A DNA stretch of 64,000 nt from positions 507,319 through 571,318 of the forward strand of contig CANMWN010000001.1 of the NCBI GenBank assembly GCA_947501625.1, in the 5' to 3' direction. The notes under the pieces were generated by a model that was given only the letters and a program-made list of their open reading frames with translations, ran no database searches and had not been told where the DNA came from. The translations under genes were made by a program, and so were the position numbers. Positions 18,877 to 27,840 of this stretch are shown piece after piece; the first letter of the stretch is position 1; each line of letters begins with the position of its first letter. Source of the DNA: an uncultured Flavobacteriaceae bacterium (GTDB lineage Bacteria; Bacteroidota; Bacteroidia; Flavobacteriales; Flavobacteriaceae).

Positions 18877-20016
18877 TCAATAATACTTCACTTTTCTTAG
18901 TACTCGCATTACTTCTTTATATTTTATATAAGTGGTTTTATCATCTAAATTCTTGATATAATTTTTTGCTTTTTTGAGTTGGTCTTTAGCATCAGTAAAA
19001 CCATTGAGGTAACATATCAAATAACTTTTAGGTAACTTTTCTACATCTTGGTGTTCCAAGACCGAGAGCGGCTCTTCACTTTCTATCTTTGAAATAATCG
19101 TATTATTATTTTCATAAATGTGTTGTAAAATAGTTTGGTCATATTGCGGCGGTTCAAACAAAAACTCATGCACAATATCATGCTTACCATTGTCCTTAAA
19201 ATGAATAATTGTTTTTTCTAAAGGGTAATAGGTTTCTTTTTTATCAATCCCTAAAGAAATATATTCAGTAACTATAAAAGACTGTTCGTTATAAGTTATT
19301 TTAACCTCATCTAAAGAAGAATAGAACAATCGTACTTGCTCATTTATCAATTCAATATCTACACGTGAATAATAAGTTTCTCCATCAATTATTTTCTGTT
19401 TCCCAGCCCAACACAATATAAATTGCTCTTTAAAAACTTCATACCTTGGATTGTACTCATCACTATGACTATTGATAAACTCAAAAACACTGTCTAAGGT
19501 TAACTTGATATTGTTACTCGCATTTTTTTCAATTGCTTCAACTAGTTCTTTGTTAGAATTGGTTAATTCAATTGCTTCACTCAAAGGCATTGAATTACTT
19601 CCTCTACGATAAAACACCGTATTTCTCTTATATTTCCATGCATTTTTTTTAAGCGAACAAACTTTTTCTGAAGGATGAATGGTAATCAAACCTACAACTT
19701 TATAGCGCGGTAATTTTGGAAAACGGACATTTTCATATTGTATTTTTGGAGGATTATTGAGATAGGCATTTATTAAATTTTGAATCTTACTATCGTCAAA
19801 AAAATCAGTTCCAATAATTTTATCAGTTTCATCTTCTATTCCTATTAAGATAAAAGAATTGTTTTCAGGATTGGAATTGGAAAGTGCGCATATATGTTTT
19901 ATAAACTTCGCCTTCCCTATTTTTTTACTGATGTCTAATTCTTGCTTTTTGTCATAAAAACTATTCTCATCATTATGAGAAAGTAAATTTTTTATGAGCA
20001 AGCGTTTATTAATCAA
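18877..20016 (-). CDS. AlbA_2 / Schlafen-type putative DNA-binding, ATP-binding protein
   Basis: About 380 residues. The N-terminal half carries the AlbA_2 (Schlafen AlbA) pattern: FYDKKQELDISKKIGKAKFIKHICALSN then SFILIGIEDETDKIIGTDFFDD and a RRGSNSMPLS-like strand end. The C-terminal 200 residues are mixed and unassigned. Proteins of this kind are often labelled ATP-binding or transcriptional regulators; a firm function is not established. The frame is open to an ATG at 20070, which would add a hydrophobic tail unusual for the family; TTG at 20016 gives MINKRLLIKNLLSH, which looks like a normal N-terminus, so it is preferred with modest confidence. The gene is flanked by the inverted-repeat element at 18.8 kb, a hint of past insertion. 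Confidence 0.72.
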   Translation of the reverse strand: MINKRLLIKNLLSHNDENSFYDKKQELDISKKIGKAKFIKHICALSNSNPENNSFILIGIEDETDKIIGTDFFDDSKIQNLINAYLNNPPKIQYENVRFPKLPRYKVVGLITIHPSEKVCSLKKNAWKYKRNTVFYRRGSNSMPLSEAIELTNSNKELVEAIEKNASNNIKLTLDSVFEFINSHSDEYNPRYEVFKEQFILCWAGKQKIIDGETYYSRVDIELINEQVRLFYSSLDEVKITYNEQSFIVTEYISLGIDKKETYYPLEKTIIHFKDNGKHDIVHEFLFEPPQYDQTILQHIYENNNTIISKIESEEPLSVLEHQDVEKLPKSYLICYLNGFTDAKDQLKKAKNYIKNLDDKTTYIKYKEVMRVLRKVKYY

Positions 20017-20096
20017 AGCAAAAAATAATTGGTTTATAAATATATAGATTAATGATAACGTAAAGGTCAACTAAAGATTAAAATTATGTAAAAACA

Positions 20097-20122
20097 AAAC
20101 CGTCCGCGAATGCGGACGGTTT
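20097..20122 (-). terminator. Terminator for the lipoprotein gene at 20.2-21.1 kb
   Basis: AAACCGTCCGC pairs with GCGGACGGTTT around a four-base loop; on the minus strand it is followed by TTTTGTTTTT. Strong GC stem in an AT-rich region. Confidence 0.85.
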
Positions 20123-20172
20123 CTAATTTAATTGGCTACATAATAGCCAACCAAAAATCAACTAACCAAACT

Positions 20173-21114
20173 TTATTTTAAATGCTTTTTTCTATCTTTT
20201 GTTTTACGTATAACTTTAGTACGTTTTCTTCCTTCTTTCCTTACAGTTTCCGAACCTTTTCCTGCTTGTCTCAAGTACTGAATAAAATCTCTTCCAGTAA
20301 ACTCATAAGTCGAATCAGAATCTACATGATATAACTCTATCAATCCGTCATTTAGAACGACTAATTCGAACTCTTCATTGTCTCCCAAATCATAATCTAA
20401 TGTTAAAATTTTTAGATTCTCATATCCTGTAACGTCAAAGATCTCATATCCACCTACATAATCCCAATTGATTAAATCAATATTTGTGCCAAAGTCGTCT
20501 TCAGAAGAATAAAACGTTGTTATATTTTCTGGTGTAAATGCTAGATAATTTTCATTATCAAATTCGTTTACAACTCCTGTAACACTTGTAAAGGTCTTCT
20601 CCCATCCAACGTATTCTTGTAAGAAATATTCTATATTTTCATAAAATATTTGATCATAATCAAAGGTCGACTTATTATATCCCTCCAAATAGTAAGTTAC
20701 ATTCTCAAATCTATCAATCAATTTGATTTCATCTCCATTGATTTGAACTACATCAAAATCATAACCTCCATCCAACGAATGACTCACCTGTAACTCTTCA
20801 TTAAATGTACTGTAATTTCCAATCTGAATTCCCAATCCATTTCCTGCAAAACCTATATCTACTAAATTGTTATTTGCATACACTCTCCCATTTAAAAATG
20901 ATAATGTAAAAGCCTTAGAAATAAATGGAACATCACCTGTACCAACTGTTCGATGATAATCTACATACCATAAATCATAATCGGTCAATAAGGTATTCAA
21001 AGAAATTGGTTGTACAACATCTCCTCCATTATCATAATAATCTTCTTCAATAATACATGAAGTGAATAACAGTCCAGTTATCATTAATCCTAAAAGTAAT
21101 TTTATTGCTTTCAT
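20173..21114 (-). CDS. Conserved flavobacterial lipoprotein with basic C-terminal tail
   Basis: 313 residues from the ATG at 21114 (another in-frame ATG lies 9 bases upstream at 21123; the inner one gives a cleaner signal). Lipobox with Cys20 (LLFTSCIIEED). The body is acidic and aromatic-rich beta sequence with two related-looking halves (LWYVDYHRT...; DYVGGYEIFDVTGYENLKILTLDYD), ending in a strongly basic tail of about 25 residues. I recognise it as a widespread flavobacterial family that, as I recall, is sometimes misnamed nicotinic acid mononucleotide adenyltransferase; no nucleotidyltransferase motif is visible. Probably an outer-membrane or periplasmic lipoprotein of unknown role. Single-gene unit with its own terminator. 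Confidence 0.8.
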   Translation of the reverse strand: MKAIKLLLGLMITGLLFTSCIIEEDYYDNGGDVVQPISLNTLLTDYDLWYVDYHRTVGTGDVPFISKAFTLSFLNGRVYANNNLVDIGFAGNGLGIQIGNYSTFNEELQVSHSLDGGYDFDVVQINGDEIKLIDRFENVTYYLEGYNKSTFDYDQIFYENIEYFLQEYVGWEKTFTSVTGVVNEFDNENYLAFTPENITTFYSSEDDFGTNIDLINWDYVGGYEIFDVTGYENLKILTLDYDLGDNEEFELVVLNDGLIELYHVDSDSTYEFTGRDFIQYLRQAGKGSETVRKEGRKRTKVIRKTKDRKKHLK

Positions 21115-21188
21115 ATCTGTCATTTTTAAAGTTACAGTTATCTATTTTCAATTTCTGTGCCAAAAAATGAAAAGCAATATAAAAGCAT

Positions 21189-21220
21189 AAAAAAATCCGA
21201 TTAGTATTTAATCGGATTTA
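21189..21220 (-). terminator. Terminator for the small lipoprotein gene
   Basis: AAATCCGATTA (21193-21203) pairs with TAATCGGATTT (21209-21219); on the minus strand a T-run follows. Confidence 0.85.
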
Positions 21221-21240
21221 TAGTGTATTGTCAGTATTTA

Positions 21241-21723
21241 CTATGGGTAAAGTTCTGCTGGTTTTTCTGTCAATCTTATTTTAATAAATTTTGATTTTCC
21301 TTTTTCTAAGTATTTAATTACGGCTTCATCATCTTTTAATTCAAATGGAAATTTAGTTTTTACAGGAGGTTTATTTCCATATTCTTGATCAGAATCGCTG
21401 TGCATTATTAATTCTGGTTTTTTATTGGCCTCAGTCATAAAACGACCTATATATAAATCTCCTTTTCTTTCTAGTTTTGCCTTTTTATTTCTAAAATATA
21501 GGCTATCCAAAACAATATTCTCATCAGTATTTGATGATTTAAACATAACGTTTATTCCACTTCCTCCACCTGCAACTCCAGCAATCCAAGATTGATAAAT
21601 AGCTTCGGTTGTTTTAAAAATCGGAGTTTCCTGAAGTTTGTAAGACAATTCTTTACCATTACCACACTGTGCAAAACTAAATAGTATAGCGCTTCCAAAA
21701 AGTATATTTATTAGTTGTTTCAT
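21241..21723 (-). CDS. Hypothetical lipoprotein
   Basis: 160 residues, lipoprotein signal with Cys20 (FSFAQCGNGKE). After a Ser/Gly-rich part (IAGVAGGGSGINVMF) the protein is beta-rich and charged. No named domain is recognised, though it resembles a family seen across flavobacteria. A -7 box lies just upstream at 21754-21761 and a terminator follows, so it is an independent unit between two other envelope genes. Expected in the periplasm, membrane-anchored. Confidence 0.75.
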   Translation of the reverse strand: MKQLINILFGSAILFSFAQCGNGKELSYKLQETPIFKTTEAIYQSWIAGVAGGGSGINVMFKSSNTDENIVLDSLYFRNKKAKLERKGDLYIGRFMTEANKKPELIMHSDSDQEYGNKPPVKTKFPFELKDDEAVIKYLEKGKSKFIKIRLTEKPAELYP

Positions 21724-21753
21724 AATTAATATTTAAATGTAAAGATACTATTT

Positions 21754-21761
21754 CAAAATTA
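21754..21761 (-). promoter_or_regulatory. -7 box for the small lipoprotein gene
   Basis: Minus strand reads TAATTTTG, fitting TAnnTTTG, 31 bases before the start codon and directly beside the upstream terminator. Confidence 0.55.
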
Positions 21762-21762
21762 G

Positions 21763-21800
21763 TGCCAAAAAAAAGCCAAAATCAATTGATTTTGGCTTTT
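21763..21800 (-). terminator. Terminator for the DUF3078 gene
   Basis: A perfect 30-base palindrome (21771-21800) is followed on the minus strand by a T-run. Confidence 0.88.
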
Positions 21801-21824
21801 AGAAAATATTAAATAAATAAATTA

Positions 21825-22745
21825 TTAGAACCCATAATTAAGTCCAAATAACCAATAAGATTGCAAGTCATTATCAACAGTATCAAATGTTTCCATTGGA
21901 TTACTTGCCAATGCATATGAAAGTGCTTCTTGCTTGTTTTTTCTTAATCCTAATTCAAATCCAACTCCAATACCTTTCCATAAAGTATAACCTAAAGAGT
22001 TAACAAATGTCCAGTTAGATAAGTCACTACTTTTATAACTTTGGAAAGTAGATAAATTAGACTTTAAGTTTACTTTACCTAAAGTTGCGCTATAGTCAGC
22101 CACGATTTTTGCTCCCATTGAAGATTCAAAAACAGCATCCATATCACTAAACACAAAATTATAGTTTAATGGATGTATCACAACTATTAAATTATCTTGA
22201 GGTGTCCAAGTTGCACCAACTCCTAAATCTAAATATCCAGGATCATTAAAATTCTCGATAATGGTAGTTCTATATTCACCTAATCCAGATATAGCCCATT
22301 TATCGCTCAATTTATGTCCGTATAAAGAACTGATGTTGAACACATCTGTAGCAGATTTAAAATCTTTTTCATCATTTGGATCATCTTTATCATCCAACTT
22401 TACCCAATTTAAATTTACACCCAATGAGTTTCTCCAGAAATACTTTTCTTGCATCAAGTTAGCAAAACCATTAAAAGTAATACCAATATTTCCAGCGCTT
22501 GAATTTGCAGCACTTCTTGAATACCAATTATTAAATCCTGAAATGTTTCCTCCAATAGTACCAAATGCTCCTTTTTTCCAACCTGGAAGCGCATCAATTT
22601 TTGATTGTATAGCGTCAACTTCTGCTTGTAATGCAGCAATAGAGTCTAATTTTGGGCCTTGTAATGCTTTTAATTCTTCTTCTGTTTGTGCATTTACCGA
22701 TATTAAAGAGAATACCATTAAAAATGCAAATACTATTTTTTTCAT
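21825..22745 (-). CDS. DUF3078 outer-membrane protein
   Basis: 306 residues. Signal peptide (about 1-19, ends SVNAQ), a short coiled-coil-like segment (LKALQGPKLDSIAALQAEVDAIQSKIDAL, about 24-52), then a beta-barrel-like body beginning GWKKGAFGTIGGNISGFNNWYS and ending WLFGLNYGF. This is the DUF3078 pattern. In flavobacteria the gene very often sits at the end of the SUF iron-sulfur cluster, as it does here after DUF2480, but it has its own -7 box. No role is established; location in the outer membrane is inferred from the strand pattern and terminal Phe. Confidence 0.88.
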   Translation of the reverse strand: MKKIVFAFLMVFSLISVNAQTEEELKALQGPKLDSIAALQAEVDAIQSKIDALPGWKKGAFGTIGGNISGFNNWYSRSAANSSAGNIGITFNGFANLMQEKYFWRNSLGVNLNWVKLDDKDDPNDEKDFKSATDVFNISSLYGHKLSDKWAISGLGEYRTTIIENFNDPGYLDLGVGATWTPQDNLIVVIHPLNYNFVFSDMDAVFESSMGAKIVADYSATLGKVNLKSNLSTFQSYKSSDLSNWTFVNSLGYTLWKGIGVGFELGLRKNKQEALSYALASNPMETFDTVDNDLQSYWLFGLNYGF

Positions 22746-22770
22746 GTTATTGTTTTTTGTTAGTAAGCTG

Positions 22771-22778
22771 CAAAAATA
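22771..22778 (-). promoter_or_regulatory. -7 box for the DUF3078 gene
   Basis: Minus strand reads TATTTTTG, an exact match to TAnnTTTG, 26 bases before the start. It lies between the DUF2480 and DUF3078 genes, so DUF3078 need not depend on the SUF transcript. Confidence 0.6.
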
Positions 22779-22828
22779 CTTTTTTTACAATAATTTGACA
22801 CAAAAACTTAAATTAAGTCACTAAAGGC

Positions 22829-23335
22829 TTATTTTCTTTTAAATAAGGGAACTGTTGAGCATGCTTCACCAAACATGACTGATTTAGCAATTGGTGTAAG
22901 TTTAGTAACCAACTGCACATAAGAAGATTCTGGAATAAATTTATCAGAGCAACCTTTAATAATAATAGGCTTATCGATAAAATTAGTTACATCCATATTA
23001 GTAATGATTTCTTGAAAGATAGCGTTTTCTAGGTCAGTTAAATTACCTACAACAACTTTTTTGGCAATGGAAATCAATTTAGTAGTAATCAATAAATAAG
23101 CCCAAGATGGAATAATGGCATCAGAAGAACAAGTTAAAGCAACAAAAGTATCTTTGTATTGTGACCAATCATGTTGATTTATTGATGTTCTAAAATCTTT
23201 TTCTTTGAGTATTAATTCTTGAAATAACCATTGTTTAATATCCAATAATACTCTTTCTCCTTGAGGATAATAATCTTCAAGGTCAATAGTAACTAGTTTA
23301 CTATTTGCAACTCTATTTACTATTTCATCAGCCAT
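22829..23335 (-). CDS. DUF2480 family protein
   Basis: 168 residues, no signal peptide. VNRVANSKLVTIDLEDYYPQGERVLLDIKQWLFQELILKEKDFR is the N-terminal DUF2480 signature; three cysteines occur (TCSSDAIIPSW, IKGCSDKFIPE and GEACST), which could bear on metal or Fe-S handling, though this is unproven. It follows the SufT-like gene by 3 bases, the standard flavobacterial order sufE - DUF59 - DUF2480, so a role in Fe-S assembly or repair is inferred from context. Confidence 0.9.
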   Translation of the reverse strand: MADEIVNRVANSKLVTIDLEDYYPQGERVLLDIKQWLFQELILKEKDFRTSINQHDWSQYKDTFVALTCSSDAIIPSWAYLLITTKLISIAKKVVVGNLTDLENAIFQEIITNMDVTNFIDKPIIIKGCSDKFIPESSYVQLVTKLTPIAKSVMFGEACSTVPLFKRK

Positions 23336-23338
23336 AAT

Positions 23339-23659
23339 TTATAAAAACCCTAATTCTAATTTTGCCTCTTCACTCATCATTTCTTGAGTCCAAGTCGGAT
23401 CAAACGTAATTTCAACTTCGGCATCTCTTACTTCTTCAAGTGTTTTAACTTTCTCTTCTACCTCTACAGGAAGTGTTTCTGCAACAGGGCAATTAGGAGA
23501 TGTTAATGTCATCAATATCTTTACATCATTATCTTCACTCACCATTACATCATATATCAAACCCAATTCGTATATATCAACTGGAATTTCTGGATCAAAA
23601 ATTGTTTTCAACTTCTCAACTATTTTATCACCTATATTTTGTGCATCATCTTGTGTCAT
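23339..23659 (-). CDS. SUF-associated MIP18/DUF59 family protein (SufT-like)
   Basis: 106 residues. The DUF59/MIP18 pattern is complete: LKTIFDPEIPVDIYELGLIYDV near the N-terminus, and MTLTSPNCPVAETLP with the single conserved Cys, ending in DPTWTQEMMSEEAKLELGFL. Known members help mature Fe-S proteins by carrying or trafficking clusters. Located between sufE (18 bases upstream) and DUF2480 (3 bases downstream), in one transcript. Cytoplasmic. Confidence 0.93.
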   Translation of the reverse strand: MTQDDAQNIGDKIVEKLKTIFDPEIPVDIYELGLIYDVMVSEDNDVKILMTLTSPNCPVAETLPVEVEEKVKTLEEVRDAEVEITFDPTWTQEMMSEEAKLELGFL

Positions 23660-23677
23660 AATTCTAATATTTCTTTT

Positions 23678-24100
23678 TTATGCTAATTTTGATTGATATG
23701 CCAATGCATATAATTTTATTTGCTTTATCATTGCTACTAATCCATTTGCTCTAGTAGGAGATAAATGTTCTTTCAATCCAATTTGGTTTATAAATTCAGT
23801 ATCGGTATCCAAAATATCTTTTGGCAATTGATTTGAATATACTCTTAATATCAACGCAACAATTCCTTTTGTTAAAATGGCGTCACTATCAGCAGTAAAA
23901 ATAACCTTATCATCATCAATTTCAGAATGTATCCAAACTTTTGATTGACAGCCTTTAATTATATTCTCATCAACCTTATTTTCTTCTTCAATCAAAGGTA
24001 GTGATTTTCCAAGTTCAATGATATATTCATAACGCTCCATCCAATCATCAAACATTGAAAATTCGTCAATAATTTCTTCTTGTATTTCTTTGATAGTCAT
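23678..24100 (-). CDS. sufE: SufE cysteine-desulfurase sulfur acceptor
   Basis: 140 residues, the normal length. IIKGCQSKVWI carries the persulfide-accepting Cys51; the DDWMERYEYIIELGKSLP start and SPTRANGLVAMIKQIK end fit SufE. It takes sulfur from the SufS desulfurase and passes it to the SufBCD scaffold for Fe-S cluster assembly. sufBCDS are not upstream here: the next gene is a divergent PfkB kinase. A -7 box on the minus strand at 24150-24157 makes sufE the first gene of the three-gene unit. Confidence 0.95.
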   Translation of the reverse strand: MTIKEIQEEIIDEFSMFDDWMERYEYIIELGKSLPLIEEENKVDENIIKGCQSKVWIHSEIDDDKVIFTADSDAILTKGIVALILRVYSNQLPKDILDTDTEFINQIGLKEHLSPTRANGLVAMIKQIKLYALAYQSKLA

Positions 24101-24110
24101 TTTTTAAACT

Positions 24111-24118
24111 TATTTTTG
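24111..24118 (+). promoter_or_regulatory. -7 box for the PfkB kinase gene
   Basis: TATTTTTG fits TAnnTTTG; a TTTG at 24089-24092 is 18 bases upstream as a -33 candidate. It lies 57 bases before the kinase start and points away from sufE. Confidence 0.5.
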
Positions 24119-24149
24119 CACTTCACAAACGTTTTGTACAATTATCGTG

Positions 24150-24157
24150 CAAAATTA
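24150..24157 (-). promoter_or_regulatory. -7 box for the sufE operon
   Basis: Minus strand reads TAATTTTG, 50 bases before the sufE start. It faces the opposite way from the kinase promoter, so the two overlap in one 75-base divergent region. Confidence 0.5.
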
Positions 24158-24174
24158 CTGATAAAAATTAAGAA

Positions 24175-25101
24175 ATGAGTAAATTATTAGCAGTAGGAAC
24201 GGTTGCTTTTGACGCTATTGAAACTCCGTTTGGGAAAACTGATAAAATCCTAGGAGGTTCTGGTACTTTTGTTGGTTTAGCGGCTTCACAGTTTGGTGTA
24301 AAAACTGGAGTTGTTTCAGTTGTTGGTGGAGATTTTCCACAATCATATTTAGATATGATGAATTCTAAAGGGATTAATACGGATGGTGTAGAAATCATAA
24401 AAGAAGGAAAAACATTCTTTTGGAGTGGTAAATACCATAATGATATGAATTCTAGAGATACATTAATTACCGAATTAAATGTATTAGAAAACTTTAAACC
24501 AGTAGTTCCTGATAGTTTTAAAGATGCTGGAATTGTGATGCTTGGAAATTTACATCCATTAACGCAAGCCTCTGTTTTAGATCAAATGAATGAAAGGCCA
24601 AAATTAGTCGTACTTGATACTATGAACTTTTGGATGGATATTGCATTAAACGAATTACACGATGTACTTAAACGTGTTGATGTTATTACGATTAATGACG
24701 AAGAAGCAAGGCAATTGAGTGGAGAATATTCTTTGGTAAATGCTGCTAAGAAAATTCATAAAATGGGACCAAAATATGTGGTAATTAAAAAAGGAGAACA
24801 TGGTGCGTTATTATTTAACGAAGGAAAAATGTTCTATGCGCCAGCATTACCATTGGCTGAAGTTTTTGATCCTACAGGAGCAGGCGATACTTTTGCTGGA
24901 GGTTTCTGCGGATATTTAGCCAAAACCGAAGATATTTCATTTGAAAACATGAAAAATGCTATTATCTACGGATCAAATTTGGCATCCTTTTGTGTTGAAA
25001 AGTTTGGCACAAAACGAATGGAAGAATTAACTGGAGATGAAGTGAGAAGTCGCTTACAATCTTTTAAAGAATTAACACAATTTGATATAGAATTATCTTA
25101 A
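24175..25101 (+). CDS. PfkB/ribokinase-family sugar or nucleoside kinase
   Basis: 308 residues. N-terminal GTVAFDAIETPFG with KILGGSGTFVGLAASQFG (substrate lid region) and the C-terminal PfkB signature DPTGAGDTFAGG at 232-243 with the catalytic Asp238. It phosphorylates a sugar or nucleoside with ATP in the cytoplasm; the exact substrate cannot be read off. The gene lies before a long-form amidophosphoribosyltransferase gene, which would fit a purine-nucleoside or ribose link, but a terminator separates them. Confidence 0.9.
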   Translation: MSKLLAVGTVAFDAIETPFGKTDKILGGSGTFVGLAASQFGVKTGVVSVVGGDFPQSYLDMMNSKGINTDGVEIIKEGKTFFWSGKYHNDMNSRDTLITELNVLENFKPVVPDSFKDAGIVMLGNLHPLTQASVLDQMNERPKLVVLDTMNFWMDIALNELHDVLKRVDVITINDEEARQLSGEYSLVNAAKKIHKMGPKYVVIKKGEHGALLFNEGKMFYAPALPLAEVFDPTGAGDTFAGGFCGYLAKTEDISFENMKNAIIYGSNLASFCVEKFGTKRMEELTGDEVRSRLQSFKELTQFDIELS

Positions 25102-25140
25102 AAAAAATCCGCGCTAAAAACGCGGATTTTTTTATTTTTA
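25101..25140 (+). terminator. Terminator after the PfkB kinase gene
   Basis: AAAAATCCGCG pairs with CGCGGATTTTT around a 7-base loop, followed by T-rich sequence; it starts right at the stop codon. Confidence 0.9.
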
Positions 25141-25167
25141 TACAACCTAAAAATAACCCAATTCAAA

Positions 25168-27066
25168 ATGAGTGACGCTATAAAGCACGAATGTGGAATT
25201 GCACTTTTAAGACTTAAAAAGCCTCTTGAATATTACAAAAAGAAGTATGGTTCTTCTTTTTACGGAATTAATAAAATGTACTTGTTGATGGAAAAGCAAC
25301 ATAATCGAGGCCAAGATGGTGCTGGATTTGCAAGTATTAAATTTGACATGGAGCCTGGACAACGCTACATAAGTAGAGTTCGATCAAATCAAGCGCAGCC
25401 GATTCAAGATATATTTGGGCAAATCAATGAACGTCTAAATACTGTTTTAGAAAACAATCCTAATCAAAAAGATAATATTGATTGGCAAAAACAAAATATG
25501 CCATATTTAGGCGAATTGTATTTAGGTCATGTGCGTTATGGGACTTTTGGAAAAAATAGTATTGAGAGTGTTCACCCATTTTTAAGACAAAATAACTGGA
25601 AACATAAAAACTTAATCGTTGCCGGAAATTTTAACCTAACTAATTCTAATCAAATAATGCAAGAATTAGTAGAGTTAGGACAACATCCAAAAGAAAACAC
25701 AGATACAGTTACTGTGATGGAAAAAATTGGTCATTTCTTGGATGATGAGGTTCAAAAAATTTATCAAAAATGCAAGAAAGAAGGAATCAATAAAAAAGAT
25801 GCCTCAGAAATAATTGCCAAAAAATTGAAAGTTCATAAAGTGTTAAAAAGAGCTTCGAAAAGTTGGGATGGTGGTTATGCAATGGCTGGACTCATTGGTC
25901 ATGGAGATTCATTTGTATTAAGAGATCCTGCAGGAATTCGCCCAGCATTTTATTACCAAGATGATGAAATTGTGGTTGTAGCATCTGAAAGGCCAGTGAT
26001 TCAAACTGTTTTTAATGTTGATATTGATAAAGTTCAAGAATTAGAACGAGGGCACGCGTTAATTGTTAAACGTAGTGGTGAAACTAAAATCAAACCAATT
26101 CTTGAGCAATTACCAAAAAAATCATGTTCGTTTGAACGTATTTATTTTTCTAGAGGAAGTGATGCAGGCATCTATCAAGAAAGAAAAGACTTAGGTAAAA
26201 ATGTATTTCCTCAAATATTAAAACGAATTGATAATGATATAGAAAACACGGTATTTTCATTTATTCCAAATACTGCTGAAACTTCTTTTTACGGCATGTT
26301 TGAAGCAGCTGAAGATTTTCTAAACAAACGCAAAACTGAAATTTTATTGGAAGGAAATCATCAACTTTCGGCTCAACGAGTAAAAGATATATTATCAATA
26401 AGAGCACGAATGGATAAAATTGCAGTAAAAGATGTTAAACTTAGGACTTTTATTGCCGATGATAATTCTAGAGATGACCTAGTAGCGCATGTTTATGACG
26501 TTACTTATGGAGTAGTAAAATCTACTGATAATCTAGTAATTATTGATGATAGTATTGTAAGAGGTACTACGTTGAAAAAAAGTATCATTAAAATTTTGGA
26601 CCGATTAAATCCAAAGAAAATTATTGTAGTTTCTTCAGCACCTCAAATTCGTTATCCTGATTGCTATGGAATTGACATGGCTAAAATTGGAGATTTTATT
26701 GCTTTTAGAGCAGCCTTAGAATTATTACATGATACAAAGCAATATCATATTGTTGATGAAGTTTACGAAAAATGTAAAAATCAAAAGGAGTTACAAGATT
26801 CAGAAATTCAAAACTTTGTAAAAGAAATATACGCGCCATTTACTGATGAAGAAATTTCAGATAAAATAGCCGAAATGCTAAAAACAGAAGCTATTAAAAG
26901 CGATGTTGAAGTAATTTATCAAACAGTTGATAATCTTCATAAGGCTTGTCCTAATCATACAGGAGATTGGTATTTTACTGGCGATTATCCAACTGTTGGA
27001 GGAAATAGAGTTGTAAATGCAGCCTTTATGAATTTTTATGAAGGAAGAACTGAAAGGGCTTATTAA
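25168..27066 (+). CDS. Amidophosphoribosyltransferase, long PurF-like form
   Basis: 632 residues, against about 470-510 for ordinary PurF. Class-II glutamine amidotransferase domain at the N-terminus with HECGIALL (Cys9 as nucleophile, after removal of the leader), RGQDGAGFASIKF and HVRYGTFGKNSIESVHPFLR; a phosphoribosyltransferase domain with the PRPP loop VIIDDSIVRGTTLKKS at about 456-470. It makes phosphoribosylamine from PRPP and glutamine, the first step of purine synthesis. Bacteroidota often carry this long variant besides a normal purF; I cannot tell whether another copy exists. Extra sequence lies between the two halves and at the C-terminus (about 540-632). No pur genes are adjacent. 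Confidence 0.9.
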   Translation: MSDAIKHECGIALLRLKKPLEYYKKKYGSSFYGINKMYLLMEKQHNRGQDGAGFASIKFDMEPGQRYISRVRSNQAQPIQDIFGQINERLNTVLENNPNQKDNIDWQKQNMPYLGELYLGHVRYGTFGKNSIESVHPFLRQNNWKHKNLIVAGNFNLTNSNQIMQELVELGQHPKENTDTVTVMEKIGHFLDDEVQKIYQKCKKEGINKKDASEIIAKKLKVHKVLKRASKSWDGGYAMAGLIGHGDSFVLRDPAGIRPAFYYQDDEIVVVASERPVIQTVFNVDIDKVQELERGHALIVKRSGETKIKPILEQLPKKSCSFERIYFSRGSDAGIYQERKDLGKNVFPQILKRIDNDIENTVFSFIPNTAETSFYGMFEAAEDFLNKRKTEILLEGNHQLSAQRVKDILSIRARMDKIAVKDVKLRTFIADDNSRDDLVAHVYDVTYGVVKSTDNLVIIDDSIVRGTTLKKSIIKILDRLNPKKIIVVSSAPQIRYPDCYGIDMAKIGDFIAFRAALELLHDTKQYHIVDEVYEKCKNQKELQDSEIQNFVKEIYAPFTDEEISDKIAEMLKTEAIKSDVEVIYQTVDNLHKACPNHTGDWYFTGDYPTVGGNRVVNAAFMNFYEGRTERAY

Positions 27067-27077
27067 TAAATTTAAAT

Positions 27078-27107
27078 AAAAAGCCTCCAAATTTGGAGGC
27101 TTTTTTA
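27078..27107. terminator. Bidirectional terminator between purF-like and sod genes
   Basis: AAAAAGCCTCCAAA pairs with TTTGGAGGCTTTTT with no gap, flanked by A- and T-runs, between convergent genes. Confidence 0.9.
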
Positions 27108-27122
27108 TTTATAAGTTGTTAC

Positions 27123-27731
27123 TTACTTCGCTTCAGCATAACGTCTTTCAACTTCATTCCAGTTAATCACATTAAAGAATGCTTGTACGTAGTCAGGTCT
27201 TCTGTTTTGATAGTTTAAATAATAAGCATGTTCCCAAACATCTAATCCTAAAATTGGTGTTCCTCCACAAGAAACTCCAGGCATTAATGGATTGTCTTGA
27301 TTTGGTGTAGAACAAACTTCAACTTTTCCGCCTTTGTGAACACATAACCAAGCCCAACCAGAACCGAAACGAGTTCCAGCAGCCTTTGCAAATGCATCTT
27401 TAAAAGCGTCAACACTTCCATAAGCAGCCTCAATTGCATCTTTTAATTCTCCAGACAAATATCCTTTTCCTTCAGGATTCATTACATCCCAAAATAAAGA
27501 GTGATTGTAAAAACCTCCTCCATTATTTCTTACACCAGCATTATTCATATCAAGGTTTGATAAAATATCTTCAATTGACTTTCCTTCAAGGTCAGTCCCC
27601 TCAATTGCTGCGTTTAACTTAGTTGTATATCCGTTGTGATGCTTAGAATGGTGTATTTCCATTGTTCTCGCATCAATATGTGGTTCTAGTGCATCATATG
27701 CATATCCTAGTTTTGGTAATTCAAAAGCCAT
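27123..27731 (-). CDS. sodA: Superoxide dismutase, manganese-type features
   Basis: 202 residues, normal for Fe/Mn SOD. Metal ligands visible: His27, His77 ([10 protein letters not shown]), Asp164 and His168 ([21 protein letters not shown]). Gln145 in [10 protein letters not shown] is the position that favours manganese over iron, as in E. coli SodA. No signal peptide, so cytoplasmic. Converts superoxide to hydrogen peroxide and oxygen. A perfect -7 box lies upstream, and the gene is monocistronic. Metal choice is inferred from sequence; cambialistic use is possible. Confidence 0.96.
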   Translation of the reverse strand: MAFELPKLGYAYDALEPHIDARTMEIHHSKHHNGYTTKLNAAIEGTDLEGKSIEDILSNLDMNNAGVRNNGGGFYNHSLFWDVMNPEGKGYLSGELKDAIEAAYGSVDAFKDAFAKAAGTRFGSGWAWLCVHKGGKVEVCSTPNQDNPLMPGVSCGGTPILGLDVWEHAYYLNYQNRRPDYVQAFFNVINWNEVERRYAEAK

Positions 27732-27770
27732 ATTAATATTATTTTAATAGATTAAACATTATTTCTTGCT

Positions 27771-27778
27771 CAAAGATA
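27771..27778 (-). promoter_or_regulatory. -7 box for the superoxide dismutase gene
   Basis: Minus strand reads TATCTTTG, an exact TAnnTTTG match, 40 bases before the start. Confidence 0.65.
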
Positions 27779-27840
27779 CTGAACAAATTGCACACTTGGA
27801 AATTGATTGTTCTTATAAAGGTATTTGAAAAAATGATAGT

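Noticed and set aside
22261..22824. Open frame of 187 codons on the plus strand over the DUF3078 gene
   Set aside because: Antisense of a clear barrel protein with its own promoter; composition and length follow from the sense codons.
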